Made by a program: the position numbers and the translations under genes
Source of the DNA: Helicobacteraceae bacterium
GTDB lineage: Bacteria; Campylobacterota; Campylobacteria; Campylobacterales; Sulfurimonadaceae
DNA: 8,829 bases
Assembly: GCA_030613795.1 (NCBI GenBank)
Contig: JAUWLG010000041.1
Location: 1 to 8,829, forward strand
Direction: 5' to 3'
Notes under the pieces: generated by a model
The model's input: only the letters and a program-made list of their open reading frames with translations
Database searches by the model: none
Told to the model about the DNA's origin: nothing
Part shown: positions 1-6,247 of the stretch, in pieces
How the letters are laid out: every line of letters begins with the position of its first letter
Position numbering within the stretch: position 1 is the first letter of the stretch

Positions 1-39
1 GCTATAAAATGCCATAGTGTCTAAAATTATCGAACAAAT

Positions 40-69
40 TTTATAAGTCTAATTCTCTTAACTAGTCAA
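40..69 (-). promoter_or_regulatory. Possible divergent sigma-70-type promoter
   Basis: Read on the minus strand, TTGACT (69-64) and TATAAA (45-40) are separated by 18 bases, close to the sigma-70 consensus. Transcription would start near position 33 and leave the window to the left. A minus-strand ATG lies at 15-13, but only five codons are visible and no clear Shine-Dalgarno precedes it, so I do not call a gene. In AT-rich DNA such boxes arise by chance. Confidence 0.25.
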
Positions 70-110
70 GCCCCAAAGACAATACTTTTTTCCATGAAAA
101 TAAGAGTATA

Positions 111-139
111 TTCCAATTTTTACCTCCAAAGGGTATAAT
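111..139 (+). promoter_or_regulatory. Probable promoter of the greA-argC-mla gene train
   Basis: A perfect TATAAT lies at 134-139. A weak -35-like TTCCAA (111-116, three of six consensus bases) is 17 bases upstream. Transcription would start near 146 and give a leader of about 50 bases before the preferred greA start at 197. The -35 hexamer is typically poorly conserved in Campylobacterota, so the -10 box carries most of the weight. No other convincing promoter was noticed before the end of the gene train. Confidence 0.5.
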
Positions 140-186
140 ACTTACTATTATGATTTATTGCTGTGCAACGATACAGCTGAAAATAT

Positions 187-190
187 GGAG
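187..190 (+). promoter_or_regulatory. Ribosome binding site deciding the greA start
   Basis: GGAG at 187-190 sits six bases before a TTG at 197-199. The other in-frame starts (TTG 158, ATG 185, ATG 218) lack a Shine-Dalgarno at a usable distance. This supports TTG 197, and the resulting N-terminus is close in length to other GreA proteins. Confidence 0.5.
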
Positions 191-196
191 AATTTT

Positions 197-700
197 TTGG
201 AACAAAATATAGAACCAATGACAAAATTTGGGTACGAGCGTCTTCAGGCCGAGTCGAACCACCTTAAATTAGATATACGTCCGGGTGTGATCAAGGCGAT
301 CGAAGAGGCGGCTGATATGGGTGACTTGAAAGAGAATGCCGAGTATCACGCCGCTAAAGAGCAGCAGGCTAACATCGACCGTCGTCTTCGAGAGATCGGT
401 GAGATGTTGATGAATGCGAAGATCGTAGATCCAAGTGCACTAGAACATGCCCGTGTGAGCTTTGGTTCGACAGTGGTCCTTGAAGACCTGAATTCTGGCG
501 ATGAAGTGACCTATACGATTGTCGGCGGTTGCGAGAGTAATCCTGACGTGGGTTTAATCTCGTTTAACTCACCGCTAGCAAAACAGATCCTTGGTAAAGA
601 GGAGGGCGACGAGATTAAAGTACGTCTTCCGGGCGGTATCAAGGAGTTTGAAGTGAGTGAGGTCAAATACCAAGAGATCGTATTTGAGTGCCATGATTAA
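197..700 (+). CDS. greA: Transcription elongation factor GreA
   Basis: GreA binds in the secondary channel of stalled, backtracked RNA polymerase and stimulates cleavage of the extruded RNA 3' end. With the TTG start the protein has 167 residues (E. coli GreA has 158). The N-terminal coiled coil spans about residues 5-75. Its tip carries GDLKENAEYHAAKEQQ (about 42-57), including the Asp and Glu of DLKE that coordinate the catalytic Mg2+ in the E. coli protein. The C-terminal FKBP-like domain contains FGSTV, a SPLAKQILGK stretch and LPGG. The start is chosen from GGAG at 187-190; ATG 185 and ATG 218 are alternatives, and the residues at 218 (MTKFGYERL) align with the usual beginning of the family. 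The last 8 bases overlap argC, which implies translational coupling. The family assignment is very secure; only the start is open. Confidence 0.96.
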   Translation: MEQNIEPMTKFGYERLQAESNHLKLDIRPGVIKAIEEAADMGDLKENAEYHAAKEQQANIDRRLREIGEMLMNAKIVDPSALEHARVSFGSTVVLEDLNSGDEVTYTIVGGCESNPDVGLISFNSPLAKQILGKEEGDEIKVRLPGGIKEFEVSEVKYQEIVFECHD

Positions 701-1691
701 GGTAGCGGTCATTGGGGCAAGCGGTTATACCGGTCTTGAACTGATCAAGATGATCGTCAAACACCCGACGTTTGAGCTTGCTTATGTGGCGACAAGTGAA
801 GGCGGTGTTACACTAACACAACTGCACCCATCACTTTTAGATGTTTATGAGTGTGATGTTGAAAAGGCTAATGCAGCTGAGGTTGCAAAAGAGTGTGAAC
901 TTGCCTTTTTGGCGCTGCCGCACAAAACGGCAATGGGATTTGTCAAAGAGTTGATGGCTTTAGATGTAAAAGTGGTCGATCTCTCTGCTGATTATCGTCT
1001 GGAACAAAAACGTTATGAAGAGCACTATGTTGAACATATCGATGCTGCAAACCTTGAACATGCTGTTTATGGACTGCCTGAGTTGAATCTTGAGGCGATA
1101 AAAAAAGCCAAGTTAGTTGCTAATCCGGGCTGTTACCCGACTGCTTCGATCTTGGCGGCACTGCCGTTTATGAAGTATCAGATTAAAGGTTCGCCTCTGA
1201 TCGTAGATGCCAAAAGCGGTGTGAGCGGGGCAGGGAAAAAGTTGTCAACGCTCACACATTATGTCACGATCAACGATAATGCTTTTGCTTACAACCCGAT
1301 GCAACACCGTCACGGTCCGGAGATCGCTGAAAAGCTGGAGATCGATGATGCCACTGTGAACTTTGTACCGCACCTGCTGCCGATGACACGCGGGATGCTC
1401 TCTTCGGTCTACATGCAGGTCGAAGGTGACTTCGACGCGATGGACGTTTTGAAAGCGTTTTACAAAGATGAGGTTTATGTACGTGTTCGTGAAAACCCTG
1501 TTGACATGAAAAGTGTTGCCGGAACCAACTTTTGCGATGTGTATGCCAAACGTAACGGTTCGACGCTTTTTATCAATGCCGCTATTGACAACCTTCTTCG
1601 CGGAGCAAGTTCGCAAGCGATCGTCAATGCCAACTTGATGATGGGCCTTTCTCAAGATGCCGGTGTGCCTGATATCGCCTATGTCCCATAA
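693..1691 (+). CDS. argC: N-acetyl-gamma-glutamyl-phosphate reductase
   Basis: ArgC catalyses the third step of arginine synthesis, the NADPH-dependent reduction of N-acetylglutamyl phosphate to the semialdehyde, in the cytoplasm. The 332-residue product is of normal length. The NADP-binding loop GASGYTG is at residues 8-14, directly after the first beta strand, which supports ATG 693 over an upstream in-frame start at 657. The catalytic cysteine is C147 in NPGCYPTA and the catalytic histidine is H207 in HRHGPEI. Conserved KSGVSGAG (174-181) and a C-terminal NLLRGASSQA block are present. The gene overlaps greA by 8 bases and the next gene by 11 bases, with only a weak GAG before its start, so it probably depends on coupling. 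No other arginine genes are in view. Nothing in the leader suggests arginine control. Confidence 0.97.
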   Translation: MIKVAVIGASGYTGLELIKMIVKHPTFELAYVATSEGGVTLTQLHPSLLDVYECDVEKANAAEVAKECELAFLALPHKTAMGFVKELMALDVKVVDLSADYRLEQKRYEEHYVEHIDAANLEHAVYGLPELNLEAIKKAKLVANPGCYPTASILAALPFMKYQIKGSPLIVDAKSGVSGAGKKLSTLTHYVTINDNAFAYNPMQHRHGPEIAEKLEIDDATVNFVPHLLPMTRGMLSSVYMQVEGDFDAMDVLKAFYKDEVYVRVRENPVDMKSVAGTNFCDVYAKRNGSTLFINAAIDNLLRGASSQAIVNANLMMGLSQDAGVPDIAYVP

Positions 1692-2418
1692 ACCGCTGAA
1701 GCTCCTTGAAGGGGCGATCTTTCTTAGTGATGCCCACTACTCCTTTAAGCACAGTGAGTTTCTCGACTTTTTAAAAGCGATCCGCGCCCAAGAGATCCAG
1801 ACTCCTCAGCTCATTTTGATGGGTGATATGTTTGATCTTCTCTTTGGTGGAATTGCTAAGACCATAGAGCGCAACCAAGAAGCAGTTGACCTTATTAATA
1901 CCCTTAGTGACAACATCGAGCTCGTCTATCTTGAGGGTAATCATGATTTCAACCTCGCTTCGATCTTTCCCGGTGTCCAGGTCTTCTCCATTAAACAACA
2001 GCCTGTTGACTGCAGATACAAAGAGCAGTCCGTTGCTTTGGCTCATGGGGATTTAGATGGTCCTTTGGACTACCGTCTTTATACTGCCGTCATACGAAAT
2101 CCGCTTGTTTTGAGATTATTACGTTTTATAAACACTATCGGCAAACAGTTTATCCTTAACGCTCTTGATGCAAAACTGGCACGAAAAGATGATTGTCAAA
2201 AGATGCATACTTTTGAAACGTTCATTACAAAACATCTCGCAAAACAGAAACTAGAAGAGTATGCCCTCTTTATCGAAGGTCATCACCATCAAGACCTCTC
2301 TTTTGAGATCCAGGGCTGTAAATATGTCAACCTTCCTGCTTTTGCCTGTGGTCTGGGGTATATGCGTTTTGTTGTTGATGGTTTAGAACGTGTCAGTTTC
2401 GCAAGAGAGCAGGAATAG
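1681..2418 (+). CDS. LpxH-like calcineurin-type metallophosphoesterase (probable UDP-2,3-diacylglucosamine diphosphatase)
   Basis: The 245-residue protein has every motif of the calcineurin-like two-metal phosphoesterase fold: SDAH (D17, H19), GDMFD (D49, D52), GNHD (N87, H88), AHGD (H122) and GHHH (H201, H203). Length and the GDMFDLLFG stretch fit the LpxH group (E. coli LpxH about 240 residues), which removes UMP from UDP-2,3-diacylglucosamine to give lipid X in lipid A synthesis at the inner membrane. E. coli LpxH has GNRD where this protein has GNHD, so it may belong to a sister group, and the substrate is inferred. ATG 1681 is preferred because SDAH then lies about 16 residues in, as usual; ATG 1657 would add eight residues. 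The start overlaps argC by 11 bases without a Shine-Dalgarno, implying coupling. A lipid-transport operon follows 3 bases downstream, consistent with an envelope role. Confidence 0.75.
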   Translation: MSHKPLKLLEGAIFLSDAHYSFKHSEFLDFLKAIRAQEIQTPQLILMGDMFDLLFGGIAKTIERNQEAVDLINTLSDNIELVYLEGNHDFNLASIFPGVQVFSIKQQPVDCRYKEQSVALAHGDLDGPLDYRLYTAVIRNPLVLRLLRFINTIGKQFILNALDAKLARKDDCQKMHTFETFITKHLAKQKLEEYALFIEGHHHQDLSFEIQGCKYVNLPAFACGLGYMRFVVDGLERVSFAREQE

Positions 2419-2421
2419 ATT

Positions 2422-3552
2422 ATGGCAGCTAAGGTAAACGTCGGACTGCTGGTCACACTGGAAGGCGAAGTTGCTACCTTTAAGATCCAAGGTACACCGA
2501 CCATCCAACGCCTCTCAATCATCGAAAAACAGCTTCAAGCCTCTGTACAAAATGTGCAGGCCAAGAGTATTGTCTGGGATCTTTCAGAACTTGAAAGTAT
2601 GGACTCCGCCTTAGCCTTGTTGATCGCAAAAGATATTCAGAACGCAAAAAACAGCGACAAAGAGGTTGTGTTAAGTGCGATGAAAAGTGATGTTGAAAAG
2701 ATGCTTACGATGGCACAGGAACATGCTCATTTTGATAGCAGTTTTATACCGGAAAAAGAGGGTTTTTTTCACGCTGTCGGTGTGGACAGTGCTGATCGTG
2801 TAACGAAGTTTCTTGACTTCCTTAGTTTTTTTGGACAGTTGAGTGTGATCTTTTTTGGCTCCTTCTTTCATCTGCGACACATACGATGGAAAGAGATGAC
2901 CTTTGAGATCTATGAGAGCGGTATCAAGGCCCTGCCGATCGTTGCACTGACCATGTTTTTGATCGGTATCGTTGTTGCGTATCAGTCTGCGGCACAGTTA
3001 AAACTCTACGGTGCCAATATCTTTATCGTTGATATGCTGGGTATCTCGATCCTGCGTGAGCTTGCCCCGATGTTGGCGGCTATTATCGTTGCCGGTCGCA
3101 GCGGCTCCTCTTATGCCGCACAGATTGGGGTCATGAAGATCACTGAAGAACTCGATGCCATGCGCACGATGGGGTTTGATCCGTATGCCTTTTTGGTTCT
3201 GCCTCGTATGTTGGCACTTGTCATTATGATGCCTATCTTGATCTTTTTTGCCGATATAGCAGGGATCATTGGCGGGATGTTGATCGCCAAGGTAGAGCTT
3301 GGCCTGACAACAACGATCTTTATGGAGCGATTTGTTGAAGTGGTGAGTGTCAAACACTTCTGGATCGGTCTGCTAAAGGGGCCATTTTTTGCCATGCTGA
3401 TCGCAACTATCGGTATCTACCGCGGTCTGCAGGTTAAAAATGATACTCAGAGTATTGGGTTTAACACAACAAAAGCGGTGGTGGAGTCGATCTTCGCGGT
3501 GATCATCTGTGATGCCTTCTTCTCTATTATCTTTACGAATCTGGGGTACTAG
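2422..3552 (+). CDS. mlaE: MlaE-family lipid ABC transporter permease with fused N-terminal STAS domain
   Basis: This is the inner-membrane permease of an Mla-type phospholipid transporter. Its 376 residues are about 115 more than E. coli MlaE. The extra part, roughly residues 5-110, reads as a STAS domain: VWDLSELESMDSALALL (51-67) matches the strand-loop-helix core, and S62 takes the place of the functionally important Thr of separate MlaB. The permease part (about 130-376) starts with an amphipathic segment and has about five hydrophobic helices. It carries the family signature RELAPMLAAIIVAGRSGSS (212-230) followed by the EELDAMRTMGFDP block (242-254) that contacts the ATPase. AGGA at 2411-2414 is seven bases before the ATG. 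The gene lies 3 bases after the phosphoesterase gene and its stop codon abuts mlaF. The closest named relative I recall is C. jejuni IamB (Cj1646). The family is secure; substrate and direction of transport are inferred. Confidence 0.92.
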   Translation: MAAKVNVGLLVTLEGEVATFKIQGTPTIQRLSIIEKQLQASVQNVQAKSIVWDLSELESMDSALALLIAKDIQNAKNSDKEVVLSAMKSDVEKMLTMAQEHAHFDSSFIPEKEGFFHAVGVDSADRVTKFLDFLSFFGQLSVIFFGSFFHLRHIRWKEMTFEIYESGIKALPIVALTMFLIGIVVAYQSAAQLKLYGANIFIVDMLGISILRELAPMLAAIIVAGRSGSSYAAQIGVMKITEELDAMRTMGFDPYAFLVLPRMLALVIMMPILIFFADIAGIIGGMLIAKVELGLTTTIFMERFVEVVSVKHFWIGLLKGPFFAMLIATIGIYRGLQVKNDTQSIGFNTTKAVVESIFAVIICDAFFSIIFTNLGY

Positions 3553-4299
3553 ATGATGAATCGCAAAAAGATCATAGAAGTCAGTAACGTAGTAACCCGG
3601 TTTGGCAAAAATCTTGTCCATGACGGGATTGATCTGCATGTGAATGAGGGAGAGATCTACGGATTTTTGGGACCAAGTGGCTGTGGAAAAACAACGCTGC
3701 TGCGTGAGATCATTATGTTGGAAAACTTTCAGAGCGGCTCCATCGAACTGTTGGGTCAGAAAATAGAGTATATTCGAATGCGGGCGGCGCAGAGACTCCG
3801 TATGCAGTGGGGTGTGCTTTTTCAATCCAATGCTCTATTTACTTCGTTAACGGTTGCTGAAAACATTGCACTCTCCCTGCAGGAGTACACCAACCTCTCA
3901 CAAGAGACGATCAATGATATTGTTGCGTTTAAGATCGACATCGTCGGCCTGAAGCAATTTGATGGCACCCTGTACCCATCCGAGATCAGCGGGGGGATGA
4001 AGAAGAAGGCAGCCTTGGCACGGGCTCTGGTAATGGACCCTAAAATTCTCTTTTTAGATGAGCCTACTTCGGGTCTTGACCCTATATCTGCGCGAGAATT
4101 CGATACACTTATAGTAAAGTTACGTGATCTTCTGAATCTGACAGTAGTGATGGTCTCGCATGATTTGACCTCTATTAACAACACACTCGACAGAATGGCA
4201 GTCATCGACAATAAAAAAGTAGTTGCCGAGGGTGCCTTGGATGAGATCAAAAAGATCAAAAGCCCATTTATAGAGCGATTTTTTAACAATGAAAAATAA
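3553..4299 (+). CDS. mlaF: Mla-type lipid ABC transporter ATPase
   Basis: This cytoplasmic ATPase powers the permease encoded just upstream. The 248-residue protein has a full set of ABC motifs: Walker A GPSGCGKTT (40-48), Q-loop Q91 in LFQSNALF, the signature ISGGMKKKAALARAL (145-159), Walker B ILFLDEP with D169 and E170, D-loop SGLDP, and the switch histidine H203 in VSHD. The GVLFQSNALFTSLTVAENI stretch and the ISGGM form of the signature are typical of the MlaF/Ttg2A branch. A GGGG at 3543-3546 precedes two adjacent ATG codons (3553 and 3556); either could be used. The first directly follows the mlaE stop codon. Its probable C. jejuni counterpart is IamA (Cj1647). A C-terminal extension like the one by which E. 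coli MlaF touches MlaB is not obvious here; the protein ends at SPFIERFFNNEK. Confidence 0.95.
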   Translation: MMNRKKIIEVSNVVTRFGKNLVHDGIDLHVNEGEIYGFLGPSGCGKTTLLREIIMLENFQSGSIELLGQKIEYIRMRAAQRLRMQWGVLFQSNALFTSLTVAENIALSLQEYTNLSQETINDIVAFKIDIVGLKQFDGTLYPSEISGGMKKKAALARALVMDPKILFLDEPTSGLDPISAREFDTLIVKLRDLLNLTVVMVSHDLTSINNTLDRMAVIDNKKVVAEGALDEIKKIKSPFIERFFNNEK

Positions 4300-4308
4300 A
4301 GGATTAGG

Positions 4309-5268
4309 ATGAACGCAAAAACGAATTACACAATGGTCGGTCTTTTTGTCATCATGTCGATTGTACTGATCTTTGTATTTGTGATTTGGCTGATCAGACC
4401 TACTGACGATAAAGAGCTGATACCGTTCAAGATCTATTTTACGGAATCAGTTTCGGGTTTGAACATCGACTCGCCTGTAAAGTATAGAGGGGTGACCATC
4501 GGTAAAGTGACCCAAATGAGTATTAATTTGGCCAATATAGAAGAGATAGAGGTTAACATCTTAGTAGATAAAAATGCGCCTATCAAAACGGATACGGTTG
4601 CAAAATTGAAGGCACAGGGTATTACAGGTCTTAGTTATATCGACCTGAGCCAAGGCTCCAAAACGGCACCATTGCTCTGTGACGGAAAAAAAGATATTCC
4701 GGTGATAAAGTCGGTACCTTCATTTTTGGTGAAGGTCGAAGAGTCTTTTGGATCGGTCTCGGTGAATTTTTCCAACCTTATGGAATCGGCTCAGATATTG
4801 CTACGTGAAGAGAATCAAGTTGAGATCACCAAGACCTTAAAACATTTGGCAGCAATCATGGCCAAATTCGATAAAACCCTGAATGATCAGAGTATTGATG
4901 ATTTCCATAAACTGCTTGCGTCAGCTCGTTCTACAGTCGAAAAAATGGATAAGACGATGCCAAAAGTGGACCAATTTATCGATAAAAGTGTTGCTTTTGA
5001 GGAGGGTGTTTCCAATGCGTTGTCCTCGATATCGAAAAGTTATTTGACGATCGCCTCATCATTGGCTGTTTTTGAAGAGCGCAACAGAAACGGGGACTAC
5101 TCAATGAAAGAGAGTACAGCAGAGCCGATGAAACAGTTCCAGATCACCATGCGTGAGATGGAGATCACCTTAAACGAAATAAACCTGATGTTAGCGCGTT
5201 TTGGTGACAGCCCGTCAAATATGCTGTTGCAAAGTGAAGAACCTAATATCGGTCCGGGAGAGAAGTAA
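4309..5268 (+). CDS. mlaD: MCE-domain (MlaD-like) lipid-binding protein
   Basis: MlaD-type proteins are anchored in the inner membrane and form a periplasmic ring whose pore carries lipid to or from the permease. The 319 residues contain a short cytoplasmic start, one membrane helix (about 9-29), and an MCE domain (about 38-115) with FTESVSGLNIDSPVKYRGV and GKVTQM, followed by GITGLSYIDLSQ. Beyond about residue 145 comes a long, largely helical tail rich in amphipathic repeats, making the protein much longer than E. coli MlaD (183 residues). That tail could extend the ring across the periplasm or bind the lipoprotein encoded next; this is inference. GGA at 4301-4303 is five bases before the ATG, nine bases after mlaF ends. 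The stop codon shares one base with the next start (TAATG). Confidence 0.9.
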   Translation: MNAKTNYTMVGLFVIMSIVLIFVFVIWLIRPTDDKELIPFKIYFTESVSGLNIDSPVKYRGVTIGKVTQMSINLANIEEIEVNILVDKNAPIKTDTVAKLKAQGITGLSYIDLSQGSKTAPLLCDGKKDIPVIKSVPSFLVKVEESFGSVSVNFSNLMESAQILLREENQVEITKTLKHLAAIMAKFDKTLNDQSIDDFHKLLASARSTVEKMDKTMPKVDQFIDKSVAFEEGVSNALSSISKSYLTIASSLAVFEERNRNGDYSMKESTAEPMKQFQITMREMEITLNEINLMLARFGDSPSNMLLQSEEPNIGPGEK

Positions 5269-5885
5269 TGAAAAAATTCTTATTTATACAGATGATATTT
5301 GGACTTAGCCTCTTTATTATGGGAGGCTGTTCACTTCAAACAACAGTACCAGCGGCATCAAAATACAACTTGAGTGCGGATCATGTTGTAAAAGTGACAA
5401 AGAATAGTCGATTTAGCGACCAGGTCATTCGTATGGGTGTTATAGAGAGTTCGGCACTTTTGAGTGGCAGTAACATCTACTATACCAGTGATAATGGTCA
5501 GAGCTACAGCTATACAAAAGCACGCTGGAATGAAGGTATAGATAAGCAGTTGGGTAATCTAATGATGCATTCTATCACTCAGACCGAAATCTTTAAAGAT
5601 GTGATCCCATTGCGCTCACTGGCTCAAGGTGAGCTAATACTAGAGATGAATATCTATGACTTTTCACAGCAGATCCATGAAGATGGTTCGACTACACTTC
5701 ACCTCTCTGTTAAGCTTAGAGTGGTAGATCAGTACACTCGTAAGATCATTGCGACAAAGCTATTTGACATGGAGCAAAAAGAGAAAGAGGGAAATGTTGA
5801 GGGTGCTGTAAAAGGCTACAACAAACTTGTCTCACAACTTTTGCTTGAGACAAACAGCTGGCTAGAAGAGTGCTGTGTAAAATAG
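5268..5885 (+). CDS. ABC-transporter auxiliary lipoprotein (PqiC/YmbA-like) of the Mla-type operon
   Basis: The 205-residue protein starts with MKKFLFIQMIFGLSLF, a lipoprotein signal peptide ending at IMGGC, so Cys21 is the predicted lipidated residue. The lipobox is slightly unusual, with Met at -3 and Gly at -2. The mature part has features I associate with the ABC-type transport auxiliary lipoprotein family (PqiC/YmbA): an exposed SNIYYTSDNGQSYSYTKARW segment (about 72-91), then a beta-rich domain with LILEMNIYDFSQ. Members sit in the outer membrane and are thought to receive the periplasmic MCE assembly. No soluble MlaC-like carrier is encoded here, so this protein may make the outer-membrane contact. 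The start overlaps the mlaD stop by one base, the tightest coupling in the operon. The C-terminus has a Cys pair (ECCVK). C. jejuni Cj1649 is the likely positional counterpart. The family call is by pattern, without a search. Confidence 0.75.
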   Translation: MKKFLFIQMIFGLSLFIMGGCSLQTTVPAASKYNLSADHVVKVTKNSRFSDQVIRMGVIESSALLSGSNIYYTSDNGQSYSYTKARWNEGIDKQLGNLMMHSITQTEIFKDVIPLRSLAQGELILEMNIYDFSQQIHEDGSTTLHLSVKLRVVDQYTRKIIATKLFDMEQKEKEGNVEGAVKGYNKLVSQLLLETNSWLEECCVK

Positions 5886-5902
5886 AGCGGAGAGCTCTAT
5901 TT
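5880..5902. terminator. Bidirectional terminator hairpin between convergent genes
   Basis: AAATAGAGC (5880-5888) pairs perfectly with GCTCTATTT (5894-5902) around a five-base loop: nine base pairs, the outer ones A-T, so each strand ends the stem in a short U run. It lies between the plus-strand lipoprotein gene and the minus-strand membrane protein gene. The stop codon of the lipoprotein gene (5883-5885) is inside the left arm. The U run is short on the plus strand (TTTAG) and slightly longer on the minus strand (TTTTAC), so plus-strand termination may be leaky. Confidence 0.65.
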
Positions 5903-5925
5903 AGTTGGCGAGGTAATAGAGGTAC

Positions 5926-6108
5926 TTACGCCTTACAGCCTGTGTTGATACGCAAGATCGTATACAATGGGCAGAAACCGCTTAGACCTGTCAGAAGTGG
6001 AATAAGACCGATATAACCCCATACCCATCCTGTAAATACCGCAATAAACATAAGTAGTGCTCCGACAAACACTCTTAAAAAACGATCGAAAAATCCTGAA
6101 TTACACAT
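5926..6108 (-). CDS. Small membrane protein of the DUF2892 / YgaP-like transmembrane family
   Basis: The 60-residue protein begins MCNSGFFDRFLRVFVG and has two predicted membrane helices (about 11-27 and 29-45), followed by FCPLYTILRINTG (45-57). The CPLY...NTG end and the R-x-x-x-G entry to the first helix are typical of DUF2892, the inner-membrane domain attached to rhodanese in YgaP and often found alone as here. Its function is unknown; links to sulfur transfer rest on YgaP and are not shown for stand-alone forms. The start is ATG 6108 because AGGA (complement of 6114-6117) sits five bases ahead; an upstream in-frame start at 6201 would add 31 Lys-rich residues with no Shine-Dalgarno and destroy the usual family start. 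It is transcribed against the mla operon and divergently from pepP. Confidence 0.85.
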   Translation of the reverse strand: MCNSGFFDRFLRVFVGALLMFIAVFTGWVWGYIGLIPLLTGLSGFCPLYTILRINTGCKA

Positions 6109-6123
6109 ATAAATCCTTTTTTT

Positions 6124-6150
6124 AGGCTTCTTTATGAAGTCTTTTTGTTT
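6124..6150 (+). terminator. Second plus-strand terminator-like hairpin
   Basis: AGGCTTC (6124-6130) pairs with GAAGTCT (6136-6142), with one G-U pair and a five-base loop, and runs into TTTTTGTTT (6142-6150): the form of an intrinsic terminator on the plus strand. It could catch read-through from the mla operon before pepP. The same bases form the 5' leader of the minus-strand DUF2892 gene, where the stem has one A-C mismatch and lies just upstream of the ribosome binding site. Confidence 0.45.
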
Positions 6151-6152
6151 AG

Positions 6153-6158
6153 ATAATA
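6153..6158 (-). promoter_or_regulatory. Possible -10 box of the DUF2892 gene
   Basis: On the minus strand TATTAT (6158-6153) matches the -10 consensus in five of six positions. It would start transcription near 6146, giving a leader of about 38 bases. No good -35 was found at 16-18 bases. Confidence 0.35.
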
Positions 6159-6188
6159 CAAGTATAGGGTTTTTTAAAATTGTTGTCA

Positions 6189-6201
6189 GTGACTTTGTCA
6201 C
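6189..6201. promoter_or_regulatory. 13-base palindrome, candidate operator
   Basis: GTGACTTTGTCAC is a perfect inverted repeat of five bases around a three-base centre. A partial extra copy of TTGTCA lies just upstream (6183-6188). It is midway between the divergent -10 boxes of the DUF2892 gene and pepP, where an operator could affect both. The spacing does not fit a CRP/FNR site (TGTGA-N6-TCACA) and I cannot name a regulator. Confidence 0.25.
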
Positions 6202-6217
6202 ATAAGACTCTTATCGG

Positions 6218-6247
6218 TTACAAAGGGGAGAAGATTTCTGTTACAAT
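6218..6247 (+). promoter_or_regulatory. Extended -10 promoter of pepP
   Basis: TACAAT (6242-6247) is preceded by TG one base upstream (6239-6240), giving an extended -10 element. TTACAA (6218-6223) is a fair -35 with an 18-base spacer. Transcription should begin about 6-8 bases after the box, at 6253-6255, on or beside the pepP ATG at 6254. Confidence 0.5.

Noticed and set aside
158..196. Longer GreA N-terminus starting at TTG 158 or ATG 185
   Set aside because: Neither has a Shine-Dalgarno in range, and both make the protein longer than usual; GGAG at 187-190 fits TTG 197. ATG 185 cannot be fully excluded.
1245..1655. 136-codon minus-strand open frame inside argC
   Set aside because: It is antisense to a clear argC with intact catalytic motifs, and its product is rich in Arg/His/Val in a way typical of shadow frames.
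2998..3395. Two overlapping minus-strand open frames inside the permease gene
   Set aside because: They are shadows of the permease coding sequence, with low-complexity His/Lys/Asp or Ser/Ile content and no family features.
3373..4289. Minus-strand open frames of 150 and 155 codons opposite mlaE/mlaF
   Set aside because: They lie antisense to a complete ABC ATPase gene; no ribosome binding site or recognisable motif.
6189..6201. CRP/FNR-type binding site
   Set aside because: The half-sites are GTGAC/GTCAC with a three-base centre, not the required TGTGA or TTGAT halves with the longer spacer.
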